Positions 1 to 11,438 of a DNA stretch of 64,000 bases are shown here, in pieces. Position 1 is the stretch's first letter. The number at the start of each line of letters is the position of its first letter. Below the pieces are notes generated by a model. It searched no databases. It was given only the letters and a program-made list of their open reading frames with translations, and was not told the DNA's origin. The DNA comes from Ctenosaura bakeri. Its lineage: Eukaryota; Chordata; Lepidosauria; Squamata; Iguanidae. The stretch spans positions 144,501 to 208,500 of the forward strand of contig CAOLHI010002129.1 of the NCBI GenBank assembly GCA_948474755.1, read 5' to 3'. Position numbers and translations under genes: made by a program.

Positions 1-205
1 CTTTGTCCCTTAGTAGTTTAGGAACAAACTTTTCCAGCTTAGTGAAAATTTGCATGTTTGAATAATGCAGCTCTCTAGTTCAAGCATGTGTTCTGAGCAA
101 CTACTTCTGTGCTGTATCTTTGCCTATGCAAGGACAGTTTAAAGTCCTCAAAAAGGAGAATGTTTGTGTTGACCAGAACTCTTAACCAGGCTTATGTAGT
201 AGAGT

Positions 206-663
206 CAGCTCTCCATATTTGTGGGTTTGATTTTCACAGATTTGATTATTTGTGAGTTTCTTCAACAGCTCCCCTCACAGGCACTTCTTTTCCAGGGGAA
301 CCTTCCCTCTCAGTGTCTCCAATCGGGCCGTGGAACTCTTTAAAAACCCTGCCTGTGATCTTCCTCCTTCTCCACCAACCACTGCCTGACTATCTAAGGA
401 TGGCTCATAGCCAGATATCTCAGCACCACAAACCCTGTCTTGATGCCCTCCGCCCACACACCCAAGGAAGGAAATGGGTGGGAGAGTGGAAGTATAGGGC
501 CATCATGCTAACCCAGCTTGTTTCCCTGACCTGGTTTGGATCCTGTGTGCCCATTCCCTCCACCATGCCTTGGCTCCCTCCCCCTACATTTTGATTTTTG
601 TGATTTTTCCACTTTTACCAGGGCCCTGTACCCCTAACCCTAGCAAATGTAGAGGGCCAACTG
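206..663. mobile_element. Tigger-like (pogo) non-autonomous DNA transposon, copy 1
   Basis: The left end CAGCTCTCCATATTTGTGGG and the right end (read in reverse) CAGTTGGCCCTCTACATTTG resemble Tigger/pogo inverted repeats, and TA follows the right end. The copy is uninterrupted and serves as the intact reference for copy 2 at 5949-7076. No transposase is seen. The family name is inferred from the termini. Confidence 0.6.
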
Positions 664-1309
664 TATATCTAGGCCTGAGGAAGAGTTCTTGGTCCTCCTC
701 TAGATTATTGATCTATCCCAATTTGTATTGCACCATTTCATATTGCTTCTTGATGCTTCTTGTCATTTTCTCATCCAAACACTCACATGAGTTTTAAAAA
801 AACTTCAACAGGAGGTGGCATAATTTGGTTCATTTTGTGGGTGTCTTGCTTGTCACATGGGTTGTGACGCTAGATGTTTATCCAGCTCTGTCACTTCTCC
901 GAGACGTATTTCAGTCATCACATGGTATCCTGTTTCTTCCTCAGTGCTTCCTTAATTTTTTCTTATTTTTTTTCTTTAAATCTCTAGATGTATAGTGGTC
1001 ATCTGTGATGGTACTATTGTTGTATTTCTTTCCTTGGAGTGAGATCACCACCTATAAGCATATAAACACTTCCCCATGCCTCAGGGAGTAAGTGAGTGAG
1101 TGTGATATGCTTGTGATCTTGCTATAAGGAAGCAAATAAAGGAATAATACTATTACTATTTACCAACTTAGCACTATACTTCTAAGAAACAAAAATTTGT
1201 AAAATTTGTAAAATCTGAAAAAAACAGTAGGCTCCTATTCTCAGAAAGTACAGCCCCTCCATACACACAGTAGTCAACCTGAGTGATTGACTTTGAATAG
1301 CATGCTGGT
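664..1309. other. AT-rich non-coding gap
   Basis: No coding region or RNA gene is recognised. It contains short T-runs and some GTGAGTGA repeats near 1092-1101. CpG is nearly absent. Confidence 0.5.
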
Positions 1310-1650
1310 TTTTTGATGTGCTGTTTGGTTGATTTTTTATCTTTTGTCTTTTAATCATTTTGTTTTAAAGGGTTTTAATTCTTTGTGTTCTTTAACTGTG
1401 TTTTAATCATAATTTTTCTGTATGTTTTCATTTCTCTTTTTGTAACATGTTTTAATTATATTTGTTATTCTTTCTGGAAGAAGTCTTATTTAATTGTGTT
1501 TTAATAATAACTTTTTATATGTTTTTACTTCTCTTTTTGTAACTATTTTTAATTGTAGCGATTTTACCTTTTGTAAGCTGCTTTGGGTCCCAGTACTGAA
1601 AAAAAAACCAGGATATACATGAATTAATAATAGCAACAACAACAACTACA
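1310..1650 (+). mobile_element. 3' UTR and tail of an L2/CR1-clade LINE
   Basis: T-rich sequence with repeated TTTTAAT and TTTTTGTAAC blocks is followed by TTGTAAGCTGCTTTGGGTCC and GGATATACATGAATTAATAAT, the typical 3' end of squamate L2/CR1-like LINEs with a simple-repeat tail. No coding part is left. Confidence 0.5.
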
Positions 1651-2107
1651 TCAGCTTAAGTGGAACAAAGCTACCAATGACATTCCCTCCCCTTCTTCTC
1701 CAACTTTGCAGCTTTAATTGAAGTAAAATTGACTAGTGTCAATTTCCAGTACAGGAGATTACAACTTTATAGCTAAAATTCTAGTGAGAGAGGGTTAAAA
1801 AAAAAGTAAAAACATTGTAGAAAGTAGTGGGAGTTGAAAATAGGAAAGAGGGTGATGTTTGACTGTCACAGTTCAAATATATCAGTTTGATTAAAAAAAA
1901 CCCTCTCATCTTTTAGTTAGGAACAAAGTCCTTTAAAGTAGTGCAGGAAAAGAGGGGAAATAGTCTGAAACATCATGTGATTGGCAAAACGTCATTTGGG
2001 TTGTTTCTCTTTTTTGAAGTGGGACGTACAACCAGTCGCGTAGAGATGGGGGGTGATGGAGGGCGGTTCGCCCTGCACAGCAATTTTTGGGGGGCGTCCC
2101 AGCTTGT

Positions 2108-2205
2108 AGCCATGCCCCTGCACACTGTGGCCTTGCCCCCATGCATCATGATCACGCCTCCACGCACTGTGACCACACCCCCATGCCATAGCCCCCCTGC
2201 CCCCC
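2108..2205. repeat. Degenerate minisatellite, 21-27 bp units
   Basis: Units built on CCATGCAYNRTGRYCACRCC recur about four times (2110, 2139, 2160, 2189). It lies in a local GC-rich patch (2030-2230) with a few CpG sites in otherwise AT-rich DNA. Confidence 0.5.
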
Positions 2206-2693
2206 CATGGGCTCCAAGCTCCGCCACTGCGTAGAGCAACAAATGTGCTGCTACCATCTGACCCATTTACTTTGTCTGGGAGAGCCCCTGGTGAAAAAAG
2301 TTCACTTTCTTTGTGATGTTTAATGATCCAATGAAGGTATTTTTGGACCCTGAATTTTGTTTGTACTCATGGATCACATGGCTAATTTGTTTAGGATTTT
2401 TTTTTTTTTATATGATAGTTTAGTCTCTGGATAAGCTGTGCCACTTAGAGTTGAATGGAGTTTGGGATCAGAATTCAGTGGGGTTGTCCCTTGATGGAAT
2501 TGCTTCTGTTAGAGAAAACAGGTTGAGGTGCTGATTTCTCCTTCTTCCTGTGGCTTTGTACTATCCACCAAGAAAATCTGTTCCAGAGGGCCAGGAAACC
2601 CTCAGGCAGGTTTTTAGACAGCATGAAAGGCTCCAAGAGAGGGAAAGAGTCCTGTTGCAGAAGTGGAGTAGCACTAGCATGGAGTGGGAATCT

Positions 2694-2812
2694 TGCAGCC
2701 TTCCAAAAGTTATTGCATTGCATCTCCCAGGATCCTACATTATTGACTGTGCAGGCTAGAACTGATGGGAGCTGCAGTTCAGTAGCATCTGGAGGGACCA
2801 CTGATTCCATCT
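2694..2812. mobile_element. Short foldback repeat (GGGAGCTGCAGT type)
   Basis: Left CAGCCTTCCAAAAGTTATTG with ATCTCCCAGGATCC and right GATGGGAGCTGCAGTTCAGT with AGCATCTGGAGGG are inverted, diverged halves of a common amniote foldback repeat. Related half-copies are at 36700-36790 and 52575-52660. I cannot name the superfamily. Confidence 0.5.
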
Positions 2813-4770
2813 CCTGCAACTGCACATGGTTGTATTTAGGCCTTTGTCAAAATTAACAGCAGATGACCATAAGAATCTGGCAGAAGAACAGAGGGAGAAG
2901 AGCCTTTGCAGAACTTAACAGTATTCTACAGAGGGAATTCAGAAGGCTAAAACCAATTGTTAGTCCCAACTGGATGTATCCATTGAATGAATTGAACTTA
3001 CACAAACGTTGGCTCACTAAATTTTTTTTTTATTCAGTTGCGTCTGCTGTGGTTGGGACTGAGAACTAGATTTAGTCCTGAAAGAGGTAGGCATCTATTA
3101 TGAGAACAGCGTGGTAACAATGCAGATGAAATTTTAGAGAATTATGCCTTGAGGTGGAGAACAGAGAACTTTTCTGCTTGAAGGAGATTGAATAGTGATT
3201 AGTGAATAATGATTATTGGACTAAACTCATTAACAGCTTTGGTGCCCGGAGTACTGAGGACTCTGCTATTGCTCTAAAGATATGGCTAAAACACGCATCT
3301 TCTGTAATGCCTGGTTATTGTTGTGTAGTTCTGCCTGTAACTGTCCTATGTGTTTGAATACTTATTTATCCCACTTGTGAGTATTGATAAATACAGAGTA
3401 AGCTGTTGTCTTTGTATGTATCCTTCATGTTTTTCAATAACATCTTTGCCTGGTGCTGCTGTTGTACACCTGATAATGCGATAGATATAGATTTAGTCAT
3501 ACATAAAGTCCCACTGGTATCAGTGGATCTACTCCAGATGACCAAGATGGATCCAACTTGGAGTGTATAGATGAAAATTCCTATCTTGCAGATGACTTGT
3601 AGATGAGAGAGAAGTCTTTTTTTTTTAAAAAAAACACAGGATAGCAAATAAATTGCAAGACTTGACCAGTCTGTCCTTACTCAGTTTTTCCATCATTCCT
3701 ATTCTAACTGAAAATAGGAAGAACAGTGTGCTTTGACTGCTTAAAAGAGTCATTGAGACAGCTTAGCTCAAGTGTAGCCCCTGCTGTTGTATAGCAGAAC
3801 AGCAACTTAGGATGCAGCTTTGCTTTACTTCTGCCTGTACACATGCATTTTGGAAGAGAAATCGGTATTTCATACAATTTTGAGAAGCATGGATTTCTGT
3901 AGATAGATGCCAGTGTGATGATTAAAATGCAGTGTTAAAAGTTTGTAAAGGTTAATTCTGAAGGTCTCTCACACACACTAATTTAATCATACCCTACATT
4001 CGCATGTAATGATTTTATTCTTTGTTGTTTTATCTGTTGCATGTATATCTTTTTTTTTCCTATGAGGTTAAGTCAGCATACTTAGCTTGCATCCTCTTCA
4101 ACTGCCATGTGAAGATGGGCCCAAGATAACTCAATGAGTTCTCCTGGACCTCCATTGGTGACTGGACCATTAATTTCCTAGTCCAGAACTCTAACCCCAC
4201 AGGGGCTTTCACTGTAGTGGCAGTAAGCCACAGCGTCTCAGGCTCACATGCTTTCCGCTTTGTTCTCTTCCTCATCACAGTTTTTACCTCCTTTTTAAAT
4301 AAATTGTGGTTTAGTTGATGTTAATAAAACTTTAGTTAATGTTAACCGTGGCTTATGGGAACAAGCTAACTTTGTAACCTGAGATTTGAAGTTCTTTTAT
4401 TTAAATAACCCACATTTAAGATTAACTTTAGCTTCTCATTGTTGATTGTGACAGCTAAGTGCAGTTAATCAAAAATCAGAATGAAAAGTTTGAATTTCTT
4501 TTTGACCATGCCAGAGGAGAGAGAGAAAAGGGAAGACGCATCAAATTCCAGGCTTATTCCCTTAAATGCAAATCACAGATTACTGATATGACTACCCAGA
4601 ATTGGGAATGTTATTTTTAAATTTAAATTATAGCCCCCTGATTCCTTTAGCTGATTCTGGCGATTATAGTCCCAAAAAGTAGCTTTCCCAAGCTCTGTGT
4701 GAAAGCAACCATACTTAATTAATTTCTGTTCTCACTCATATGTGTGTATTTTTGATGCGTGGACAACTAA
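2813..4770. other. AT-rich non-coding gap
   Basis: Nothing is recognised apart from a short AGTCCCAAAAAGTAGC motif near 4669-4684 that recurs at 31453. The open frames here are short and carry no domain. Confidence 0.5.
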
Positions 4771-5191
4771 GGCCCTTTTCGCATGGCATTCATCATGCAA
4801 AAGGGCCTCCGGAGCATCGTACAATTGCGAAGAGCGTTTCAGACAACCGTGTAACCGTGCAACCGTGCGACGCTGCTGGGGCCAGCAGGCACCGATTGCG
4901 CACTATATCATTTTCAGCTTTTAGCTGAAAATGGTGCGCGATTGCGCATCGCTCTGGGGCCCCGCACGCACTTATCTTGTGTGCGGAGCCTTTGGAGCCA
5001 CGGCCCTTGTGCTTCGCCCCCCAGCGCAGCCTGGGAAAATACCTGACTGTGCTGCAGAAGGAAGAGGCAGGGCCCTCATGCTGCCTGCCACACAGAGCAG
5101 AAGCAGCGGGGATGCGAGAGCCTAACGGAAGAGGCTGCTTGCGTGATCCCCGCACAACCGCACCACACGCAGGTAAGTTGCGGAAAGAGCC
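4771..5191. mobile_element. 421-bp CpG-rich element with termini related to the MITE family
   Basis: Left end GGCCCTTTTCGCA and right end TGCGGAAAGAGCC form inverted repeats close to those of the MITE family (GGCCATTTCCGCA). The inside is different: very CpG-rich, with an inner palindrome at 4909-4933 and extended complementary GATTGCGCAC/GTGCGCGATTGCGC arms. Flanks are TAA and TTA. Short open frames here look composition-driven. It stands out as a GC island in AT-rich DNA. Confidence 0.65.
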
Positions 5192-6128
5192 TTATAAGCC
5201 AGAATCCCTGACAGTATACCTCTATTTGTTATAGCAGTTTGAAACCTCTTTAAATATCATGGGTTATTCCTGGAATTTGTAGTTTTGTTAGGTAGTTCGA
5301 ATTCTTTGGTAGAGAGCTCTAGTTTACCCCTCTGAACTACAGCACTAGACTATAGTTCTCTACTAGAGAATTGTAAGTACTTCACTTGGAACCCCAAGTA
5401 AAACAAAAAACATGAGTGTCATGTCCCAGGTGTAGTCAATGGACACAATGTGTGCACCCCCACACCTATGTGGGTGTATACCTGTCACATTCATTGACTA
5501 TAATGAGGGCAATGCTTTGCGCGACCTCGCATTCATGTATGCAGAGGTCATACCAGAAAAGGCCACAGTGTCTTATAACTGAACAGAGCATAGAATTGGA
5601 AACACAACACGTCATATGTTCAGCCATCTCCCTGAAGTTTCATTCAAGAATCAATTTTCTGCTAAGACCTGGAAAGTATTTAGTTATGGGGTTGTATTCT
5701 TCTATCTAGAGAGGGCATTGTGCTGTCAGTTCCACAGTCTAAAAGGCCCTATTCTTTGTTCTAAATATCAGTTGGCTGAAGGGCTCAGATGTCACACTAT
5801 CCGAGAGGACACCTTTTGTAGAATAGGGATTAACCAGGTTGCCACAACATACTCAAAGACTTTGTTTAGGAATGGAATGCTTTGCTAGAAGCTAGACAGA
5901 AATTATTTATGTCAGGGAGATCCCAGAATGACACCTTCCTTCAGTATACGGCCAACTCTCCATGTTTGCAGGCTTATCTTTCATAGATTTAATTATTTGT
6001 GAGTTTCTTCAATCCCTGCCCCCCTCCCCAAGGACTTCTTTTCCAGGGGAACCTTCCCTCTCAGTGACTTCAATCAGGCCATGCAACACTTTAAAACCCT
6101 ACCTCTGATCCTCCTCCTCCTCTTCCAC

Positions 6129-6160
6129 CAGCAGCAGCAGCAGCAGCAGCAGCTGCTGCT
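6129..6160 (+). repeat. (CAG)n microsatellite with adjoining CTG units
   Basis: About eight CAG units run into CTGCTGCTG, giving a small hairpin. It lies inside the Tigger-like copy and is absent from copy 1, so it expanded after insertion. Confidence 0.85.
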
Positions 6161-6394
6161 GACTGGCTCGCTAATGATGGCTTGCATCCCAACTTCTCAG
6201 CACCACAAGCCCTCCCCCAGTGCCCCCCACATCCAAGGAAGGAGATAGATGAGAGAGAAAGGATAGGGCCACCATGGTGATATACTCCCTTTTTCTCTCC
6301 TTTCTCTGATGTGGCTTGGACCTTGGGTGCCTGTTCTCCCTACCATGCCTCAGCTCCCTTCCCACAGACACACTATTTGTCATTTTTGTATATT

Positions 6395-7010
6395 ATTTTA
6401 ATACAAAACAAATATTTAAAAACAGTTTCTCCATCATATTTTTATCTACATACATGAAAGTTTACTGTATTTTCTTATCCTCGTCCACGTCTACTTAGAA
6501 TCTTAGTATTAACATAGATGTTACCAGTTGTTTACGTACTACAAAATTTGTCTTTTAATAACCTTCAATCCAGATCCTTATGTACTGGATATTCTATTAA
6601 GTAACCTTAACACTTTAGTACATATTTTCTAAAAACCCTTTGGAATATAATAATATATTTTTATCCAACTACTCATTCTCAAATGTTCTTTGTATGTTAA
6701 TTATATTTTGTGTTGGAGGTAATTATCTATTGGAGCCCACTCGTTTTTTTATGCCTTCTTCTGTTTGGTTTCTTAATTTTCATGAAAGAGCATCTGCTAT
6801 TTTCATCTCTTGTATACTTTGAAACCACTGCTCAATTCTGGGAACATCTTCATTTTTCCAAAATTTTGCAAATTCTATTCTCGCAGATGTTAGCATATAT
6901 AGTATGATTCTCCAGTACTTCTTGTGGGTTTGATGATCTATTCTATCAAGTATATTTAATAAATAAATTTCTGGGGTCATAGTGAATTGAATATGAAAGA
7001 TTTTTTCTAT
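6395..7010 (-). mobile_element. 5'-truncated L1 LINE fragment, antisense, with target duplication
   Basis: The reverse strand at 6980-6780 encodes an L1 ORF2 C-terminus-like segment (IILYMLTSARIEFAKFWKN, then VPRIEQW). ATTTTTGTATATT at 6382-6394 and ATTTTTGTGTATT at 7011-7023 form a 13-base duplication with one mismatch, and copy 1 of the host repeat shows the empty site. No clear poly(A) tail remains. Old and non-functional. Confidence 0.7.
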
Positions 7011-8084
7011 ATTTTTGTGTATTTCTTTCCAGTAACGGTCCTGTGCCCCTAACCCTAGTGAATGTGAAAGGCTGTCTATAGTTGGTATAAGGCCCCTTTT
7101 TTAAAATTAATAACCACACTTGTCATTATTGATCATTGTAAACTAGTCTTCATGAGGGAAAGTGGTTAAATTTGTATGTGGATGATTGCACAGGTCCAGA
7201 AATCTTGTCAGTTGATAGCTGAACAAAAGAGCCATAATGGCTGAAAGGTGGCTTTAGAAGTGTGATAAGAGGGAGCCATGGATATCTCCCAGATGACTAC
7301 TGAAGAAGTCAGGTTCTCTGAGCTAAAGAACAGATTCGAGAAGATATGTGTCATTTTCACCTGTAAATTGTTTCACAAATTTGTTGCAATGGGCACTGCA
7401 GGGCTCCATCCTCCCTTTCTGTAGAGGTCTAGTTGTAAACAAATACTCATTCCTCAAAATGATACCACTGGATGAAAAAGTGGAAAAATAACATTTCTGT
7501 ACTGCCATCACCACCACTTTGTAGAATAAGTTCTAAAAAGTATTCTAACCCATTTTTAGTGAGACTAATACTAATATTCTTCCTTCTTAACCTAACCTTC
7601 TTAATCCATTGGGTGCATTTCATCATTTCTGATTTGGTAGTAACCTATGGGCTCTGCTAGATAGGAGAGGATAGATAGGAGAGGATGCTCATGTCAATTG
7701 TCCAGCTCATCATCTCTGATTTCCAGGGATCAACCAGAGCAGCAACATCAGTGCCAGCCAGGTCAGCAGGAAATTACTGTGGGCAGATATCCCCTTATCA
7801 GATGTTGATGTTCTGCCTGCTCCTGCAGCTCTGGTGGCTGGCTAGAAGTAGCAGGACAATGTAGATACTGAAGAGGTTTCTTTTGGCCTTTCCAAGTTTA
7901 TTGGCTGCTTACTTCAGAAAGACAACCAAATGCAGTGGATTGAGACATATTGTGTACAAATAGGAAAGTAACATGATATCTTAAGGGGCTTACACATAAT
8001 CTTTTGTTAATTCTGTATCTGAAAAAAGGAGCTCTTAGAGATAGCATTTATAGTAGTGGCACACAACTTAGCCTATCAGTCATT

Positions 8085-8264
8085 GGCCATTTCCGCACTA
8101 GCCTGTTATAGCGCTCTGATTCCACTTTCAACTTCCTATGGAACCCTGGGGTTTGCAGTTTCGGGAGGGGCCACCTGATCCCTCCTGAAACTGCAAACCC
8201 CAGGGTTCCATAGGATGTTGAAAGTGGAATCAGAACGCTATAACAGGCTAGTGCGGAAATGGCC
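8085..8264. mobile_element. 180-bp palindromic MITE in the CpG-poor half
   Basis: A full-length copy with ends GGCCATTTCC and GGAAATGGCC. Arms share the variant CTCTGATTCC/GGAATCAGA. Flanking triplets are ATT and AAT, so a target duplication is not exact. Confidence 0.85.
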
Positions 8265-8454
8265 AATTTAGCACCAGGGAGGTACTAGCTTGGTCTTTAA
8301 AGAAAATCCTGTTCACTGGTGAGGAGAGGTGTCTTTAGCAAGCTGGATTGACTGTAGGATTTCTTGCCTGCCTTTGGTAGTTGCATCAAGGGTGGGGACC
8401 AAGAGCTAGTTACTGAATTTACTTCTTGAAAAAACCACTCTTGATCCTTAGCAG

Positions 8455-8572
8455 ATTCATTTTAATATTTGAATCTGTGTTTTAATTATACTTTTGTTTA
8501 ATATGGCAAGCTGCTTTTTGTCACATTTCAGGGAAAAGAGGGTAAGATATAAATCCAATAAATGAATAACAC
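8455..8572 (+). mobile_element. Short 3' tail of an L2/CR1-clade LINE
   Basis: TTTTAATTATACTTTTGTTT, GGCAAGCTGCTTTTTGTC and GGTAAGATATAAATCC with AATAAATGAATAA follow the same order as the tail at 1310-1650. Only about 120 bases. Confidence 0.45.
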
Positions 8573-10144
8573 AGGCCAGGGCCAGTGACATTAGGGGATG
8601 TCCATTTTCCTTAAGATAGTCAAGAGGCTGTGAGTTTCTGCCCACACCAGTCAATGTCATCTTCCTGTGGTCCTCAGTATAGCACTGACAGATAACACAA
8701 CAGCTAGAAATATATCTTGATGCATATCCTTTGCATATGTGACATATATCCAAACAAGTTCTTTGGAAGACAATGTGATTAATTTACAAAGAGGGCTTGT
8801 GAAAGGTACCTTTTCTGTCCTGCAGTTCCAAAGTAGCTGTGTGAACCAGGTGATTCTAGTAAACTAAGAATAAGTGTGTATTTCCAAGCTCCATTTACAG
8901 ATGGAGGTAGAATTTAGATAAATGGGCATGCCCTTTCCTCCCACAGTGGCCAAGTCACAAAGGGTTACAGAGAAGTTGGCTCTGATTCTGCACTCAATGA
9001 AGTGTGCAGCACTGGAGCCAGCTACATGTTCCGCACCATTACCCCCATTATTCCCTTCGTTTCACACACTGATCCATTGTTTGCGAGGAAACTATACCAG
9101 AGACATGGAAAATTACACCTTTGTCTGCCCCACATTTTGAGCATGGAGTCAACTTCAGTATACATGGGAGGAAGACACAAGCTAATTTATTCTGATCCCA
9201 AGAGCTGGTGTGAGGCAGTCTCTTAAGCCTAAGGAAGCGAAAGGAAGTCTCCTATGTGAACAAGTTTTGGTCAGGTCATGCACTGACTCTTGAGAAATGA
9301 AAACGCAAGGACAGACGAATGCCTATAAAATACTCTTATTCAATTTTATTACTCCATTTATTGGTACCAGTGAGAAATTTTCTCCCAGTGTGCATAAAAC
9401 TTTGCATGATATTTATCAGGACTGCAAGGTAGAAAGGTCCTTTCCCCAACCATCCATTGTTATCTCAGTAATTATCAGTCCATCCCAGAAGATGGAGAGT
9501 TGTTCTTAATCCTCCTGCCTCTGAATGGGATATTTTACTGCCTCAGAATTGAGTTTTGTTGCAGGATCCGCACAGAACTTGACCCACAATGTAGGCATGC
9601 ACAGCTGGGACACAGCTAGGACAAAAAAAAAAAAAAAATCTCAAGCAATTGTTACTTTTGGCTACTGTTTGTTGGGTATTTTTTTTGTCTCAGGAAAGTT
9701 AATGTATTGGGACAACTGTCCCATGCAATTTTTAGTGAGTCATGATGAAGCAAAACAGAAACACTATGCTCTATCTGGTTGCCAGAGGTGGCCCATTTGA
9801 TGGGACATCAAAATTCCCATTTAAATCAGGAAGTATTAGAGGTATAACATTAAACCCTGGCCATAACTCTAATCCTAAACCTAAAAGATAAGCATCAGTA
9901 CTTTGGAATTCACATGGAGATCAGAAAAATTCACTCATGGTAAGTTTTGTTTTGTCCTGTTGTGTGAAAATTAAAGAGGGTATTAAATGCAAAGACATTT
10001 TGAACTTCACATCTCTAAGTGGATACAAATTGGTTACGCTTCAGCTGGTTACATGGATTTGCAACAGGGGAATTTGAAGAATGTCTGTGAGATTCAAACC
10101 CAAGATCTTTATTCTAGTGTGGAAGTAAATAAAGTTCATAAAAA

Positions 10145-11060
10145 GCCATGCTGGTGTTACCCTAATTTCTGGGGTCCCGTGAGGAACAGCTCAATGTAAT
10201 CCAAATACTGGGGAATGGGAATTAGCAAGAGCACAAGCTAAAGCAATGCAAGAGGCAGGGCAACCTAGCGAGATCTTGGACCCAATGTTTACGGGGTCAG
10301 GCCGAGTCAATAATCAAGCAGAAGTAAATAATAATTGTTTTTCTTTAGTAAAAGATAGTCAACACGCACGTATGCAATCACTCACACAGACCTAAGAAGG
10401 GAAAGGTAGGAGATTTGATAGAGGATTTTGAGAGGGAATTTTCAGGGAAATAGTACACCTGATCCTGTAGCCCGGGTGGTCAGAAGAAAAGTCAGTTGGA
10501 GCGGAGATTCTCAGCACATGGAATCTGAGGGGAAGGCTCGGCAAATGGAGCGGCAGCAAGGCGGGATGGAAGCCAGGAGCAATCCGAAGAAGCGCTCAAA
10601 ACCAGAGGTTCTTATAGGGGAAAATGTGCCTGTAGGCTAGTCCGTTCCCAGGGAAAACAATGGGTTTTGGATTGGAGACAAAAACCTCCGAAAGGTCAGT
10701 ACTTAAGATGATTGAATTATGACAGAGTTGTCAATAGCACAGACAGTATGCAAATGGGAAGTGCTTGACAGTTGGCTATTCAGCTCGTCAAGCTGCCTGC
10801 TCGGGGCAGAGAATCTTTTGTATGCTGTGTACGTACATAATATAGTTTCAAAGTGTACTTGCCTGGAGGTCTCCTGAAGCTGCATTCCGTCAAATTACTG
10901 GCCTGTCTGGATTTATCTTGTATTGTTCAGCTATTTCAGCCGTGCCCGTGTGCATCCTTGTCCGGGGGCCTCGCAAGCACGTGGAGAGGAACGGTTTGTG
11001 ATGGCCAATTTCTTGATATCAGGTTATATATAATAAGCCCTGGGTCTGGACTATAAACTA
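10145..11060 (-). mobile_element. Candidate solo LTR, antisense
   Basis: This block has more CpG and GC than its surroundings. Read on the reverse strand it has a promoter-like CCCCTATAAGAACCTC (TATA about 10613-10618) followed by several hundred bases with an LTR-like U5 ending in TCACGGGACCCCAGAAATTA. No gag or pol sequence adjoins it and no clean target duplication was found, so it could be another GC-rich insertion. Limits are approximate. Confidence 0.3.
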
Positions 11061-11245
11061 CAGTAACATGGCTCATTAGAAAAATATCAGCATCCATAAC
11101 CAGTTAATACCAAAGTAGGACCAAGCAAAATGACAAACACTAATGATAAAATTTTATGTTATTTCAGCTTCTGTTTTTCAACCATTCATGTTTGCTGTGG
11201 CTAAAGCGAGGAGCTCTCTTTGTTGGCCCCTAGAATAAATACCAG

Positions 11246-11438
11246 AGGCCCTTTCACACTATACAACTATAATGTTAGAGTTCCATTTTATCTGCCATGG
11301 CAGCATCAAATCCTAGAAATTGTTGTTTACTGAGGTACTAGAGTTCTCTGGCTGAAAAATTCCACGATTCCATAGGATGTTGCCATGGCAGTTAAAGTAG
11401 AATCATAGCATTATGATTATATAATGTGAAAAAGTACC
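11246..11438. mobile_element. Foldback element, CTTTCACAC family
   Basis: Left end AGGCCCTTTCACACTATAC and right end ATAATGTGAAAAAGTACC. The inside includes GAGTTCTCTGGCTGAAAAATT and GATTCCATAGGATGTTGCC. The right terminus is diverged and no duplication is visible. Confidence 0.65.

Larger units (their letters stand above)
5949..7076. mobile_element. Tigger-like DNA transposon, copy 2, split by an L1 insertion
   Basis: It begins CGGCCAACTCTCCATGTTTG, ends GAATGTGAAAGGCTGTC, and is flanked by TA on both sides (5947-5948, 7077-7078), as expected for a Tc1/mariner relative. It parallels copy 1 (206-663) in full except for a CAG repeat at 6129-6160 and about 616 extra bases at 6395-7010, which are L1 sequence. 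Confidence 0.65.
7077..10144. other. AT-rich non-coding stretch around the MITE and LINE tail
   Basis: Besides the MITE at 8085 and the LINE tail at 8455 I recognise nothing. A 15-base A-run lies near 9624. No exon-like frame with convincing splice sites was seen. Confidence 0.5.
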
